A stretch of 49,472 nucleotides of DNA from Pseudomonadota bacterium (lineage in GTDB: Bacteria; Pseudomonadota; Alphaproteobacteria; Reyranellales; Reyranellaceae): contig JAFEFG010000024.1 of the NCBI GenBank assembly GCA_018240685.1, positions 1 through 49,472 of the forward strand, in the 5' to 3' direction. The notes under the pieces are model-generated. The model was not told the DNA's origin. It ran no database searches and saw nothing but the letters and a program-made list of their open reading frames with translations. Below are positions 7,532-15,578 of this stretch, one piece after another (the stretch's first letter is position 1; each line of letters begins with the position of its first letter). Both the position numbers and the translations under genes were made by a program.

Positions 7532-8746
7532 TCACTTCATGCGGGCGCTCAGGAGCTCTCCGAATACCTCGAAGCGCTCGCCGTTGAAACGCTGAAGCAG
7601 CAGTTCCTCCATCGGCTGGTAGTCGGTCGGGCTGGTATTCATCTCGATCCCCTTCAGCAGCATCGCGGGATGGAAGTTCCTGAGATTCGCCGCCTGAGCC
7701 ATGACGTTCTCGCGCGTGAGGTTGTCGCCGCACTGCCTGAGCACCTGCACCATGGTCTGCGCCTGCACGTAGCCGACGACGTTCTGCGGATCCTCCAGGC
7801 TGCCGGCGGGATAGTATTTCTTCATCCAGGCGACCCAGGCCTTGAACTCCGGATCGTCGCGATACTGCGGGTCGGTGGGATCCTTGACGAAGGCGGCCGA
7901 GATGATCCCCTTCGACGCTTCGATGCCGGCCGGCCGCATCACGATCCCGACCGACGCGGCAGGGTTGTCGATGAGCTGCATCGGCTTCCAGCCGATGTCG
8001 GAGGCCTTGCGGATGGCCTGCACGGCGAATTTCGGCGTGGTGATGTTGAGGAAGACATTGGCCTTCGTCGAGGCGAGGTCGATCATCTGCGAATCGACCG
8101 TGGCATCGGTCACTTCGTAGCTCACCGCCCGGACCATCACGCTCTTGGCCCGATCGCCCAGCCGGTCGGTGAAGCCCTTGATGAAGTCCTTGCCGAAATC
8201 GTCGTTCTGGTAGAGCACCGCGACCTTCGGGTTCGGCACCTCCTTCAAGACGTACGCCGCATAGATGCTCGCTTCGGCCCGGTAGATCGGCGTCAGTGTC
8301 ATCGTGTAGGGAAAGTTCCTGGGGTCGTTCCAGCGGTTGGCGCCCGTCGCCAGGAACAGCTGCGGCACCTTCTTCTGGTTGAGATACTTCTGCACAGCGG
8401 CATTGGTGGCCGTGCCGAGCGATCCCGAGATCGCCAGCACGTGATCATTCTCGATCAGCTTGCGCGTCTGCTCGACGGTCTTGGGTGGACTGGAGCCGTC
8501 GTCGAGAGAGATCAGGTTGATCTTGCGGCCGTTCACGCCGCCTTGGTCGTTGATCATCGCAAAATAGGCGATTTCCGCTTTTGCCAGCGTGATGAAGCCT
8601 GAAAGCGGCCCGCTGTAGGGCATGGTCTGGCCGAGCTTGATCTCGGTGTCGGAGGCGCCGGGATCGTATTTCTTCTGGGCCTGGGCCGAGACGCTGAGCA
8701 ACGCAACTGAAAGGAACGCTGCAACTGCCACGCGATTGGTTGGCAT
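7532..8746 (-). CDS. ABC transporter substrate-binding protein, branched-chain amino acid (LivK) type
   Basis: This 404-residue protein has a signal peptide of about 23 residues (MPTNRVAVAAFLSVALLSVSAQAQ) and a Peripla_BP_6 domain starting IKLGQTMPYSGPLSGF. GGVNGRKINLISLDDGSSPPKTVEQTRKLIEND follows at about residues 74-106. GGGAGG lies before the ATG at 8746. The closest class binds branched-chain amino acids, amides or aromatic acids for HAAT-family ABC importers. No livHMGF permease or ATPase genes are nearby, so it is an orphan receptor that must use a distant transporter or act as a sensor. The rid-like gene follows it. The crotonase gene is divergent across a 70-base gap that must hold both promoters. 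Confidence 0.94.
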   Translation of the reverse strand: MPTNRVAVAAFLSVALLSVSAQAQKKYDPGASDTEIKLGQTMPYSGPLSGFITLAKAEIAYFAMINDQGGVNGRKINLISLDDGSSPPKTVEQTRKLIENDHVLAISGSLGTATNAAVQKYLNQKKVPQLFLATGANRWNDPRNFPYTMTLTPIYRAEASIYAAYVLKEVPNPKVAVLYQNDDFGKDFIKGFTDRLGDRAKSVMVRAVSYEVTDATVDSQMIDLASTKANVFLNITTPKFAVQAIRKASDIGWKPMQLIDNPAASVGIVMRPAGIEASKGIISAAFVKDPTDPQYRDDPEFKAWVAWMKKYYPAGSLEDPQNVVGYVQAQTMVQVLRQCGDNLTRENVMAQAANLRNFHPAMLLKGIEMNTSPTDYQPMEELLLQRFNGERFEVFGELLSARMK

Positions 8747-8816
8747 GGTTTCCTCCCGGTTTTATCGGTTAGCATGGCACCAAGCGGTCCATGAAGCGAC
8801 CGCAAAGGAGGAAGCG

Positions 8817-9599
8817 ATGGCGCTCGTGGAATACGAGCGGGACGGCGCGATCGTGACGTTGACGCTGAACCGGCCGGAGAAACTCAACGCCTTCAACGAC
8901 GAGCTCGTCGGCGTGCTGTGCGAGGCGCTGCATCGCTTCGACACCGACGATGCGGCAGAGATCGCCATCCTGTGCGGGAAGGGCCGCGCCTTTTCGAGCG
9001 GCGCCGACGTGCACCAGCGCCAGCTTCGCAGCCGCGAGGAGTTCCTGAAGCTCGGTGGGCCGCAGGGGCGCGGCACGCACTCGGCCGATCTGCTGACCAA
9101 GGCGGTGAATTGGAAGCCCGTGATCGCCGCGCCGCACGGCTATGTGCTGGGGCTGTCGGTCGGCATCGTCCTCGAATGCGACCTGATCGTGGCCGAGGAG
9201 GGCACGCGCTTCCAGGTCACCGAGACATCGCGCGGGCTGGGCGCCGGCAAGTACTGGGGGCTGATGCATTTCCGCGGCGGCGGTGCCTTCACCATGGAGG
9301 CGGCGCTCACCGGCCGCTTCTTCACCGCCGAGGAAGCCTTCGCGGCCAACCTGATCAATCGCGTGGCGCCCAAAGGCAGGTACCTCGATGTCGCGCGCGA
9401 ACTTGCGGCCGAGGTGATCAGGAACCCGCCGCTCAGCGTGCGCTCCACCGTGCGGCTGCGGCGCTGGTACATGGACCGGCTCAGCCGCGAAATCATGCAT
9501 CAGACGGCGCCCGAGCGCCTGTATCTCAGCGAGGACTTCCAGGAAGCCGCGCGCGCCTTCGCCGAGAAGCGCAAGCCCGGCAAGTTCAAGGGACGGTGA
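8817..9599 (+). CDS. Enoyl-CoA hydratase/isomerase (crotonase) family protein
   Basis: The product is 260 residues, normal for crotonases, with a strong AAAGGAGG before ATG 8817. The N-terminus (VTLTLNRPEKLNAFNDEL) and the first oxyanion-hole segment GRAFSSGADV (about residues 57-66) are typical. The second, APHGYVLGLSVGIVLECDLIVA, follows near 101-122. In the catalytic region a glutamate is present in QVTETSRGLG, but the second classic glutamate is not evident, so hydratase activity is uncertain. The reaction is hydration, isomerisation or hydrolysis of an acyl-CoA. It lies two bases before the MetE-like gene and forms an operon with it, divergent from the LivK-like receptor. Confidence 0.92.
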   Translation: MALVEYERDGAIVTLTLNRPEKLNAFNDELVGVLCEALHRFDTDDAAEIAILCGKGRAFSSGADVHQRQLRSREEFLKLGGPQGRGTHSADLLTKAVNWKPVIAAPHGYVLGLSVGIVLECDLIVAEEGTRFQVTETSRGLGAGKYWGLMHFRGGGAFTMEAALTGRFFTAEEAFAANLINRVAPKGRYLDVARELAAEVIRNPPLSVRSTVRLRRWYMDRLSREIMHQTAPERLYLSEDFQEAARAFAEKRKPGKFKGR

Positions 9600-9601
9600 G
9601 C

Positions 9602-10810
9602 ATGAGAAAGAGCAGCGATCGAATCCTGACCAGCCATGCGGGCAGCCTGCCGCGTCCGGACGACCTCATCGAAGCCAACCGGCAGCGCGAGGCGGGCAAG
9701 GCCGACGAGGCGACTTTCCAGAAGGCGCTGACGCAGGGCGTGGCCGACGTGGTTCGCCGGCAGGTCGCAGCCGGCATCGACGTGCCGGGCGACGGCGAAT
9801 ACGGCAAGTCGATGGGCAGCAAGGTCAACTATCGCGCCTGGTGGAGCTATTCCTTCCAGCGGCTGGGCGGCCTCAAGGTGGCGGGGCTCGGCCTCTACGA
9901 CTTCCCGGTGCGGCGATCGAGCCCGGGCCATGTCGTGCTGTCGAGCTTCGGCGATCGGCGCGACCGGCTGCGTTTCACAGCGGCTTACAGCGATCCGGAT
10001 TCGGGCGTGTCGACCGGGCCGCGCACCACCGACTGGCCGGTCTGCGTCGGGCCGCTCAGTTACACCGGCCATGCCGCAATCGCGGCCGACATCGCCAACT
10101 TCAAGGCGGCGCTGGCAGCCAGCGGCGTAAGCGAGGGCTTCATGACCTCGATCGGTCCGGCAAGCTGCTCGCGTATCGGCAACGACCACTACAAGAGCGA
10201 CGACGAGTTCGTGTTCGCCTGCGCCGATGCGATGCGCGAGGAATACAAGGCGATCATCGATGCGGGCCTGATCCTGCAGATCGACGATCCGGCCATCGCC
10301 GAGAACTTCGACCAGATCAATCCCGAGCCGACGGCCGAGGACTATCGCAGGTTCACGATGCCGAAGATCGAGGCGCTGAACCATGCCCTGCGCGGCCTGC
10401 CCAGGGATCGCATCCGCTTTCACCTCTGCTGGGGAAGCTGGCACGGACCGCACACCACCGACATTCCCATGCGCGACATCGTTGGGCTGATGCTGAAGAT
10501 CGAGGCTGGCGCCTATTCCTTCGAGGCCGGCAACGTGCGCCACGAGCACGAATGGGCAGTATGGAAGGACACCAGGCTGCCCGACGACAGGCTGATCCTG
10601 CCCGGCGTGGTGAGCCATGCCACCAACGTGGTGGAGCATCCCGACCTGGTCGCCGAGCGTATCGGCCGCTTCGCGAAGCTGGTCGGCCGTGACCGGGTCA
10701 TCGCCTCGACCGATTGCGGCCTGGGCGGCCGTGTCCACCGCGATATTGCCTGGGCGAAGCTCGAGGCGCTGGCGCAGGGCGCGGCGATCGCGAGCAGGCA
10801 GTTGTGGTAG
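9602..10810 (+). CDS. MetE-like (cobalamin-independent methionine synthase family) methyltransferase/alkyltransferase
   Basis: The 402-residue protein resembles only the C-terminal catalytic barrel of MetE; full MetE is about 750 residues. The expected zinc ligands can be seen: H274 and C276 in HLCWGSWHG, a glutamate in the following AGAYSFEAGN segment, and C372 in TDCGLGGR. The start (MRKSSDRILTSHAGSLPRP) is that of the short MetE-II group, which also includes coenzyme M epoxyalkane transferases. These enzymes activate a thiol on zinc and transfer a methyl or alkyl group. Its position two bases after a crotonase gene makes a catabolic thiol-transfer role as likely as methionine synthesis. 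That is inference. Confidence 0.88.
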   Translation: MRKSSDRILTSHAGSLPRPDDLIEANRQREAGKADEATFQKALTQGVADVVRRQVAAGIDVPGDGEYGKSMGSKVNYRAWWSYSFQRLGGLKVAGLGLYDFPVRRSSPGHVVLSSFGDRRDRLRFTAAYSDPDSGVSTGPRTTDWPVCVGPLSYTGHAAIAADIANFKAALAASGVSEGFMTSIGPASCSRIGNDHYKSDDEFVFACADAMREEYKAIIDAGLILQIDDPAIAENFDQINPEPTAEDYRRFTMPKIEALNHALRGLPRDRIRFHLCWGSWHGPHTTDIPMRDIVGLMLKIEAGAYSFEAGNVRHEHEWAVWKDTRLPDDRLILPGVVSHATNVVEHPDLVAERIGRFAKLVGRDRVIASTDCGLGGRVHRDIAWAKLEALAQGAAIASRQLW

Positions 10811-10814
10811 GCGG

Positions 10815-12422
10815 CTAGGAGCTGGCCCGCAGGCGTTCTTCGGCCATCTCGCGCAGCCGGGTGCGCTGGATCTTGAAACCGTTGGGAGAAGGCGTCTTGG
10901 GGAAGTCGTCGACCGCGAACACGCGCATCGGCACCTTGTAGTTCGCCAGCCCGCGGCGGCAGTGCTCGATCACGGCCGCCTCGTCGAGCGCCTGGCCGGG
11001 CGCGAGAGTCACGAACGAGACGGCCCGCACACCCTCCGGTCGCGCGACGGCGATGGTCTGGCAGCCGTCGATGCCGGCGAGCTTCTGAACATGGGTCTCG
11101 ATCTCGAGCGGATTCACCAGGAATCCCGCCAGGCGCAGCACGTCGCCCATGCGGCTGAGGAAGGTGAAGCCGCCATGCTCGTCCAACGCGGCGAGATCGC
11201 CGGTGCGCACGTAGCCGTCCGCGGTGAGGGTTTCGCGGGTGGCGGCTTCGTTGCCCCAGTAGCCCACCATCAACGAGGGGCCGGCGCACTCCAGCATGCC
11301 CGGCTGGCCGACGCCCAGCAGCGCGCCCGTTTCGGGGTCGCGCACGCGCACATGGGCGAGTGGCGAGGTCGGGATGCCGCCGCCCTTCTTGCGCCGTGCC
11401 GCCGGCGCGTCGACCGGCTGGATCGCGTACAGCGCCTGCACCTCGCTCATGCCGTAGAGGCCGCGCAGGATCAGCCCGCGCTGTTCGGCACGCTCGACGA
11501 TCGACTCAAGCGCCGTGTTGAAGCCGGCGTAACCGGCCCAGCGCACCGACGGGAAGGGCCGTTCGCCCGGCGCCAGGTCGAGCAGGCGCGCGAACATGTC
11601 GTCGCTGCCCAGCAGCGTGGTCGGCTGGTGATGGGCGATCAGATGCGCGATGCGCTCGATCTCGTAGGATTCGACCAGAACGCACGGCTTGCCGGCCGCC
11701 AGCGTGGCCAGCGTCTGGTTGAAGCCGAATACTCCGCACAGGGGGAGGATGCTGAGGGAGAGCGTGTCGGCGGCGGCGAAGCCGAACGATTTCGCGACCT
11801 GCTGGGCATGGCTGGCGATCGCGCCTTGCCGGTGCGCGACGAACTTCGGTGCGCTGGTCGTGCCCGAGGTCGTGAAGATGTTGCAGGCGACGCTGGGGCC
11901 GGCGTTGTTCGCCGCGCAGCGCGGACGCGTCAGGAGGCGATCGAACGGCACGCGCCGCAGCTGCTCGATGGCGGGGGGAGGTGTTGCGGGCTCGTCACCC
12001 ACGATCACGATCGCCTTCAGCGAATCGAGCGCCTGCGGCTCGACGCCGGCCAGGATCGACAGGAAGTCGATGTCGCGGAAGCCGGGTGCGCAGGCGAGCA
12101 CCTTGGCGCCGGAACGGCCGACGATGTCAGCAACCTCGACGGCGCGATAGCGCGTGTTGACCGCGACTGCGATGGCCCCCAGCCGCACGCAGGCGAAGTA
12201 GAGCAGGGGATAGGCGGGCAGGTTGGGCAGCCACAGCGCCACGCGGTCGCCCGGCCCGACGCCGAGATCGGCCAATCCCTGCGCCACGCGCAGCGACCGC
12301 TCGGCGAGATCGGCAAAGCTGATCGCGCTGTCGCCATGCAGAAGGGCAGGCGCGTCCGGCGTCTGCTCCACCCAGTCGGCGAGCAGGGTCCAGACATCCG
12401 GGGCGGGCTTGTTGAGAGCCAT
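10815..12422 (-). CDS. AMP-dependent acyl-CoA synthetase/ligase (ANL superfamily)
   Basis: The frame is open further upstream, but the first good start is ATG 12422, giving 535 residues; no clear Shine-Dalgarno is seen. The phosphate-binding loop FTTSGTTSAPKFV lies near residue 180. YGMSEVQAL is the A5-like motif near 325, and DGYVRTGDLA is followed by FLSRMGDVLRLAGFLVNP (A7-A8, hinge). The C-terminus retains SPNGFKIQRTRLRE, where the catalytic A10 lysine is expected. It would convert a carboxylic acid to its CoA ester through an acyl-adenylate. It converges with the MetE-like gene (four bases between stops) and is divergent from the TctC/hyuAB operon, so it may activate a related acid. The substrate is unknown. 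Confidence 0.92.
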   Translation of the reverse strand: MALNKPAPDVWTLLADWVEQTPDAPALLHGDSAISFADLAERSLRVAQGLADLGVGPGDRVALWLPNLPAYPLLYFACVRLGAIAVAVNTRYRAVEVADIVGRSGAKVLACAPGFRDIDFLSILAGVEPQALDSLKAIVIVGDEPATPPPAIEQLRRVPFDRLLTRPRCAANNAGPSVACNIFTTSGTTSAPKFVAHRQGAIASHAQQVAKSFGFAAADTLSLSILPLCGVFGFNQTLATLAAGKPCVLVESYEIERIAHLIAHHQPTTLLGSDDMFARLLDLAPGERPFPSVRWAGYAGFNTALESIVERAEQRGLILRGLYGMSEVQALYAIQPVDAPAARRKKGGGIPTSPLAHVRVRDPETGALLGVGQPGMLECAGPSLMVGYWGNEAATRETLTADGYVRTGDLAALDEHGGFTFLSRMGDVLRLAGFLVNPLEIETHVQKLAGIDGCQTIAVARPEGVRAVSFVTLAPGQALDEAAVIEHCRRGLANYKVPMRVFAVDDFPKTPSPNGFKIQRTRLREMAEERLRASS

Positions 12423-12463
12423 GCGCGCGGAGACTACTCGATGTGCGATCCATCTCAAGGGCA

Positions 12464-12480
12464 ATGCCTTGATACGGCAT
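12464..12480. promoter_or_regulatory. Short inverted repeat between acyl-CoA ligase and tctC
   Basis: ATGCC and GGCAT arms are separated by TTGATAC in the 101-base divergent region, and CAAGG/CCTTG overlaps just to the left. It could be a shared operator. Five-base arms are weak evidence and no regulator gene is adjacent. Confidence 0.2.
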
Positions 12481-12523
12481 GATGCTTGCTCGACGCTGCG
12501 GTCGGGGAATTGGGGAGGTCGAC

Positions 12524-13492
12524 ATGCTGCGCCGCCGAAGCCTGCTCGCGAGTCCATTGCTGCTGACGGCGTCCGTCGCACGCGCCGAATGGACACCGAA
12601 GCAGCCCATTCATGTCATCGTCGGCTTCGCGCCGGGCGGCACCGCCGATATCGCGGCTCGGCTTGCGGGCGAGGCGATCCAGCGCAAGACGGGGCAGACC
12701 GTCGTCGTCGAGAACAAGAGCGGTGCGCTGGGCTTCATCGCCTTGAAGGCCGTGGCCAATGCCGCGCCGGATGGCTACACGGTGGGCATCGGCATCATGG
12801 GGTCGCTGGCCGTCGCTCCGGTCGTTCCCGGATCGGTGATCCCGCTCGATCTCGACAGGGAACTCCTGCCGGTCTGCAATCTCGTCGGTGTCCCGATGGC
12901 GCTGATCGCGAGGTTGAATGCGCCCTTCAAGACCGTTGCCGAGCTGATTGCCTACGCGAAAGCGAATCCCGGCAAGGTCTCATACGGCTCGACCGGAAAC
13001 GGCTCGACCAACCAGCTCGCGGCGGAGTTCTTCGCTGCGGAAGCGGGCGGCCTGAAGCTGCTGCACGTGCCCTATCGTGGCGGCGCGCCGGCCGTTGCCG
13101 ATGTCGCGGCGGGGCAGATCGACATTTTCTTCGCCAACGTTTCGGAGATCGTGGGCCAGATCAAGGGAGGCCAGGTCCGTGCGCTCGCGCTGGCGGCAAC
13201 CAGGCCCAGCCCCATCGTTCCCGATGTGCCTCTGCTGACGAAGGATATCCCGTCGCTCGACGTGAACAACTGGTTCGGCCTCGTCGGTCCGGCTGGCCTG
13301 CCGCCGGACATCGCGGTTTCGCTCTCCAAGCTCTTCATGGATGCGGTGACGGATCCGGCCAGCCAGGCCGTGCTGGCGGAGCGTGGTCTCCAACCGGTTC
13401 CGCAGGACGGCGCGGCGTTCAAGGCCACGATCCAGAAGGATCGCGAGCGTTGGGCGAAGGTCGTCAAGCAGGGCAATATCAAAGCCGAATGA
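12524..13492 (+). CDS. TctC/Bug-family tripartite tricarboxylate transporter substrate-binding protein
   Basis: ATG 12524 follows GGGGAGG; an earlier in-frame ATG at 12479 has no such site and spoils the signal peptide. The 322-residue product begins MLRRRSLLASPLLLTASVARA, a signal peptide cleaved near residue 21. The Bug fold follows: PIHVIVGFAPGGTADIAARL, then AAPDGYTVGIG and a central GKVSYGSTGNGSTNQLAAE. Bug proteins are periplasmic receptors for carboxylates. There is no tctA/tctB beside it; the nearest pair is at 478-2434. It lies 16 bases before hyuA, so it probably collects a substrate for, or a precursor of, the HyuAB enzyme, or serves as a sensor. Orphan Bug receptors are common in this type of genome. 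Confidence 0.95.
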   Translation: MLRRRSLLASPLLLTASVARAEWTPKQPIHVIVGFAPGGTADIAARLAGEAIQRKTGQTVVVENKSGALGFIALKAVANAAPDGYTVGIGIMGSLAVAPVVPGSVIPLDLDRELLPVCNLVGVPMALIARLNAPFKTVAELIAYAKANPGKVSYGSTGNGSTNQLAAEFFAAEAGGLKLLHVPYRGGAPAVADVAAGQIDIFFANVSEIVGQIKGGQVRALALAATRPSPIVPDVPLLTKDIPSLDVNNWFGLVGPAGLPPDIAVSLSKLFMDAVTDPASQAVLAERGLQPVPQDGAAFKATIQKDRERWAKVVKQGNIKAE

Positions 13493-13508
13493 TCGTAAAG
13501 GAAGCGTA

Positions 13509-15578
13509 ATGAGTGCGCCGTTATCCCTTGGTATCGACATCGGGGGCACTTTCACCGACCTCGTCATCCATGATCCGCGCGACGGTCGCGCCGTCATATG
13601 GAAAGAGAGCACGACGCCCGATGATCCTGCCCGCGGCGCCCTCGAAGGGGCGCGGCGTGTGCTCGAGAAGGCAGGCGCCAAGGCCGATCAGGTCGGACGC
13701 GTCGTGCATGCCACGACGCTGTTCACCAACGCGCTGATCGAGCGCAAGGGCGCGAAGACCGGCCTGATCACGACGGCGGGCTTTGCCGACGTGCTCGAGA
13801 TCGGGCGCGAGCGCAAGTACGAGCTCTATGATCTCTTCATCGAGATGCCCAAGCCGCTGGTGGCGCGCCCGTGGCGGCGCGAAGCCAGGGAGCGTCTGGC
13901 GCCAGACGGCTCGGTGGAGGTCGCGCTCGATGTCGAGGCGGCACTGGCCGAGGTGGCGGTGCTGGTGGAGCAGGGTGTCGAAAGCCTCGCCATCTGCTTT
14001 CTGCATGCCTACGCCAATCCGCAGCACGAGCGGATGCTTGCGGCGGCGGTGGCCGAGCGATTCCAGAACCTGTCGATCTCGCTGTCCTCGGACATCGCGC
14101 CGGAGATCCGCGAGTACCAGCGTCTCAGCACCACGGTGTGCAATGCCTATGTGCGTCCGCTGGCGGAGGCCTATCTCGAACGGCTGGAGCAGGCGCTGCG
14201 CAGCGAGGGCATCACGGGCGGTCTGTTCCTGATGCTGTCCAATGGCGGCCTCACGCATGTGGAGGAAGCCAAGCGGGCACCGGTTCAGCTCCTCGAGAGC
14301 GGGCCGGCGGCGGGCGCGCTCGCCGGTGCCTGGTTCGGCCGCAACGCCGGGCTGGAGCGGGTGCTGGCTTTCGACATGGGGGGCACGACCGCCAAGCTGG
14401 CGCTGGTCGACGATGGCGAGCCGCTGGTCGCCTACGGCTTCGAGGCGGCGCGCGAGAAGCGCTTCCTGCGCGGTTCCGGCCTGCCGATCCAGATCGCTAC
14501 CGTCGAGCTGATCGAGATCGGCGCCGGCGGCGGGTCGATCGCTCACAAGAGCGAGCTTGGCACGCTCAATGTCGGTCCGCAGAGCAGCGGCGCGCAGCCG
14601 GGACCGGCCTGCTACGGCCGCGGCGGTACCGAGGCGACGGTGACCGACGCCGATCTTTCGCTGGGCTATCTCAACGCCGACTTCTTCCTCGGCGGCGCCA
14701 TGAAGATCGATCGCGCGGCGACGGAGGACGCTTTCGGGCGGCTCGCCAGGTCGCTGTCGGTCGAGCCCGGCCGCGCGGCCTTCGGCGTGCACGACGTCGT
14801 GAACGAGAACATGGCCGGCGCGGCGCGCGTGGCGATCGCCGAACGCGGGCGCATCCCGGCCGAGTATGCATTGCTGGCGACCGGCGGCGCCGGGCCGGTG
14901 CATGCCTGGCACGTGGCGCGCAAGCTTGGCGTCAAGCGCGTGGTCTGTCCGCCCGGCGCGGGCGCCGGCAGCACCATCGGCATGCTGATGGCGCCGGCGC
15001 GCGTCGATCGTGTCGCCAGCTTCGGCCAGCCGCTGGCCGGTGCCGACCTGGCGGAAGCGGAAAGCCTCTTCGAGGCGCTCGAGAAGGAAGCGCTCGATGT
15101 ATTGCGACAGACCGGCGCCGATGTCGCCGGCCGCGCCGTCACGCGGCTCGCGGACATGCGCTACGTCGGTCAGGGCAGCGAGATCACCGTCGCCATGCCG
15201 GCGCCGTTGACCGAGTCGGGTGTGCGGGCTGCTTTCGAAGCCGCCTACAAGGCTCTGTTCGCGCGCACGCCGCCGGGCGCGGCGATCCAGTTCGTGGCGC
15301 TGCGCCTGTCGGTCGCTGCGCCCATGCCCGGCACGGGCGGCAAGCTGGAGCTGACGCGCCATGCCGCCGCCGTGGCGGAGAAGGGGAGCCGGCCGGTGTT
15401 CTTCCCCGACGAGGGCAAGACGATGCAGACCAGGGTCTGGGACCGCTATGCGCTGACGCCGGGCGTGCTGATCGAGGGGCCTGCCGTGTTCGAGGAAAAC
15501 GAAAGCACTTTCATCGTCGGTCCGGGCGCCACGGCGCAGCTCCTGCCGGACGGTTCCATCCTCGCGGAGGCCAAGTGA
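13509..15578 (+). CDS. hyuA: Hydantoinase/oxoprolinase family protein, A subunit
   Basis: The ATG at 13509 follows AAAGGAAGC and gives 689 residues. The N-terminal Hydant_A_N domain starts with GIDIGGTFTDLV (residues 8-19). The ATPase-like Hydantoinase_A core has FDMGGTTAKLALV near 287-299 and ends with TGGAGPVHAWHVARKLG and a glycine-rich GAGAGSTIG near residues 457-490. These enzymes use ATP to open hydantoin or 5-oxoproline rings, or, in the acetone/acetophenone carboxylase branch, to phosphorylate the substrate. The B subunit follows with a one-base stop/start overlap. The true substrate cannot be read from sequence; a Bug receptor just upstream suggests an imported acid or cyclic amide. 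Confidence 0.94.
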   Translation: MSAPLSLGIDIGGTFTDLVIHDPRDGRAVIWKESTTPDDPARGALEGARRVLEKAGAKADQVGRVVHATTLFTNALIERKGAKTGLITTAGFADVLEIGRERKYELYDLFIEMPKPLVARPWRREARERLAPDGSVEVALDVEAALAEVAVLVEQGVESLAICFLHAYANPQHERMLAAAVAERFQNLSISLSSDIAPEIREYQRLSTTVCNAYVRPLAEAYLERLEQALRSEGITGGLFLMLSNGGLTHVEEAKRAPVQLLESGPAAGALAGAWFGRNAGLERVLAFDMGGTTAKLALVDDGEPLVAYGFEAAREKRFLRGSGLPIQIATVELIEIGAGGGSIAHKSELGTLNVGPQSSGAQPGPACYGRGGTEATVTDADLSLGYLNADFFLGGAMKIDRAATEDAFGRLARSLSVEPGRAAFGVHDVVNENMAGAARVAIAERGRIPAEYALLATGGAGPVHAWHVARKLGVKRVVCPPGAGAGSTIGMLMAPARVDRVASFGQPLAGADLAEAESLFEALEKEALDVLRQTGADVAGRAVTRLADMRYVGQGSEITVAMPAPLTESGVRAAFEAAYKALFARTPPGAAIQFVALRLSVAAPMPGTGGKLELTRHAAAVAEKGSRPVFFPDEGKTMQTRVWDRYALTPGVLIEGPAVFEENESTFIVGPGATAQLLPDGSILAEAK

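Noticed and set aside
13871..15577. Upstream extension of hyuB through hyuA
   Set aside because: The extension is a frame-shifted shadow of hyuA; the hyuB domain begins exactly at the stop/start overlap.
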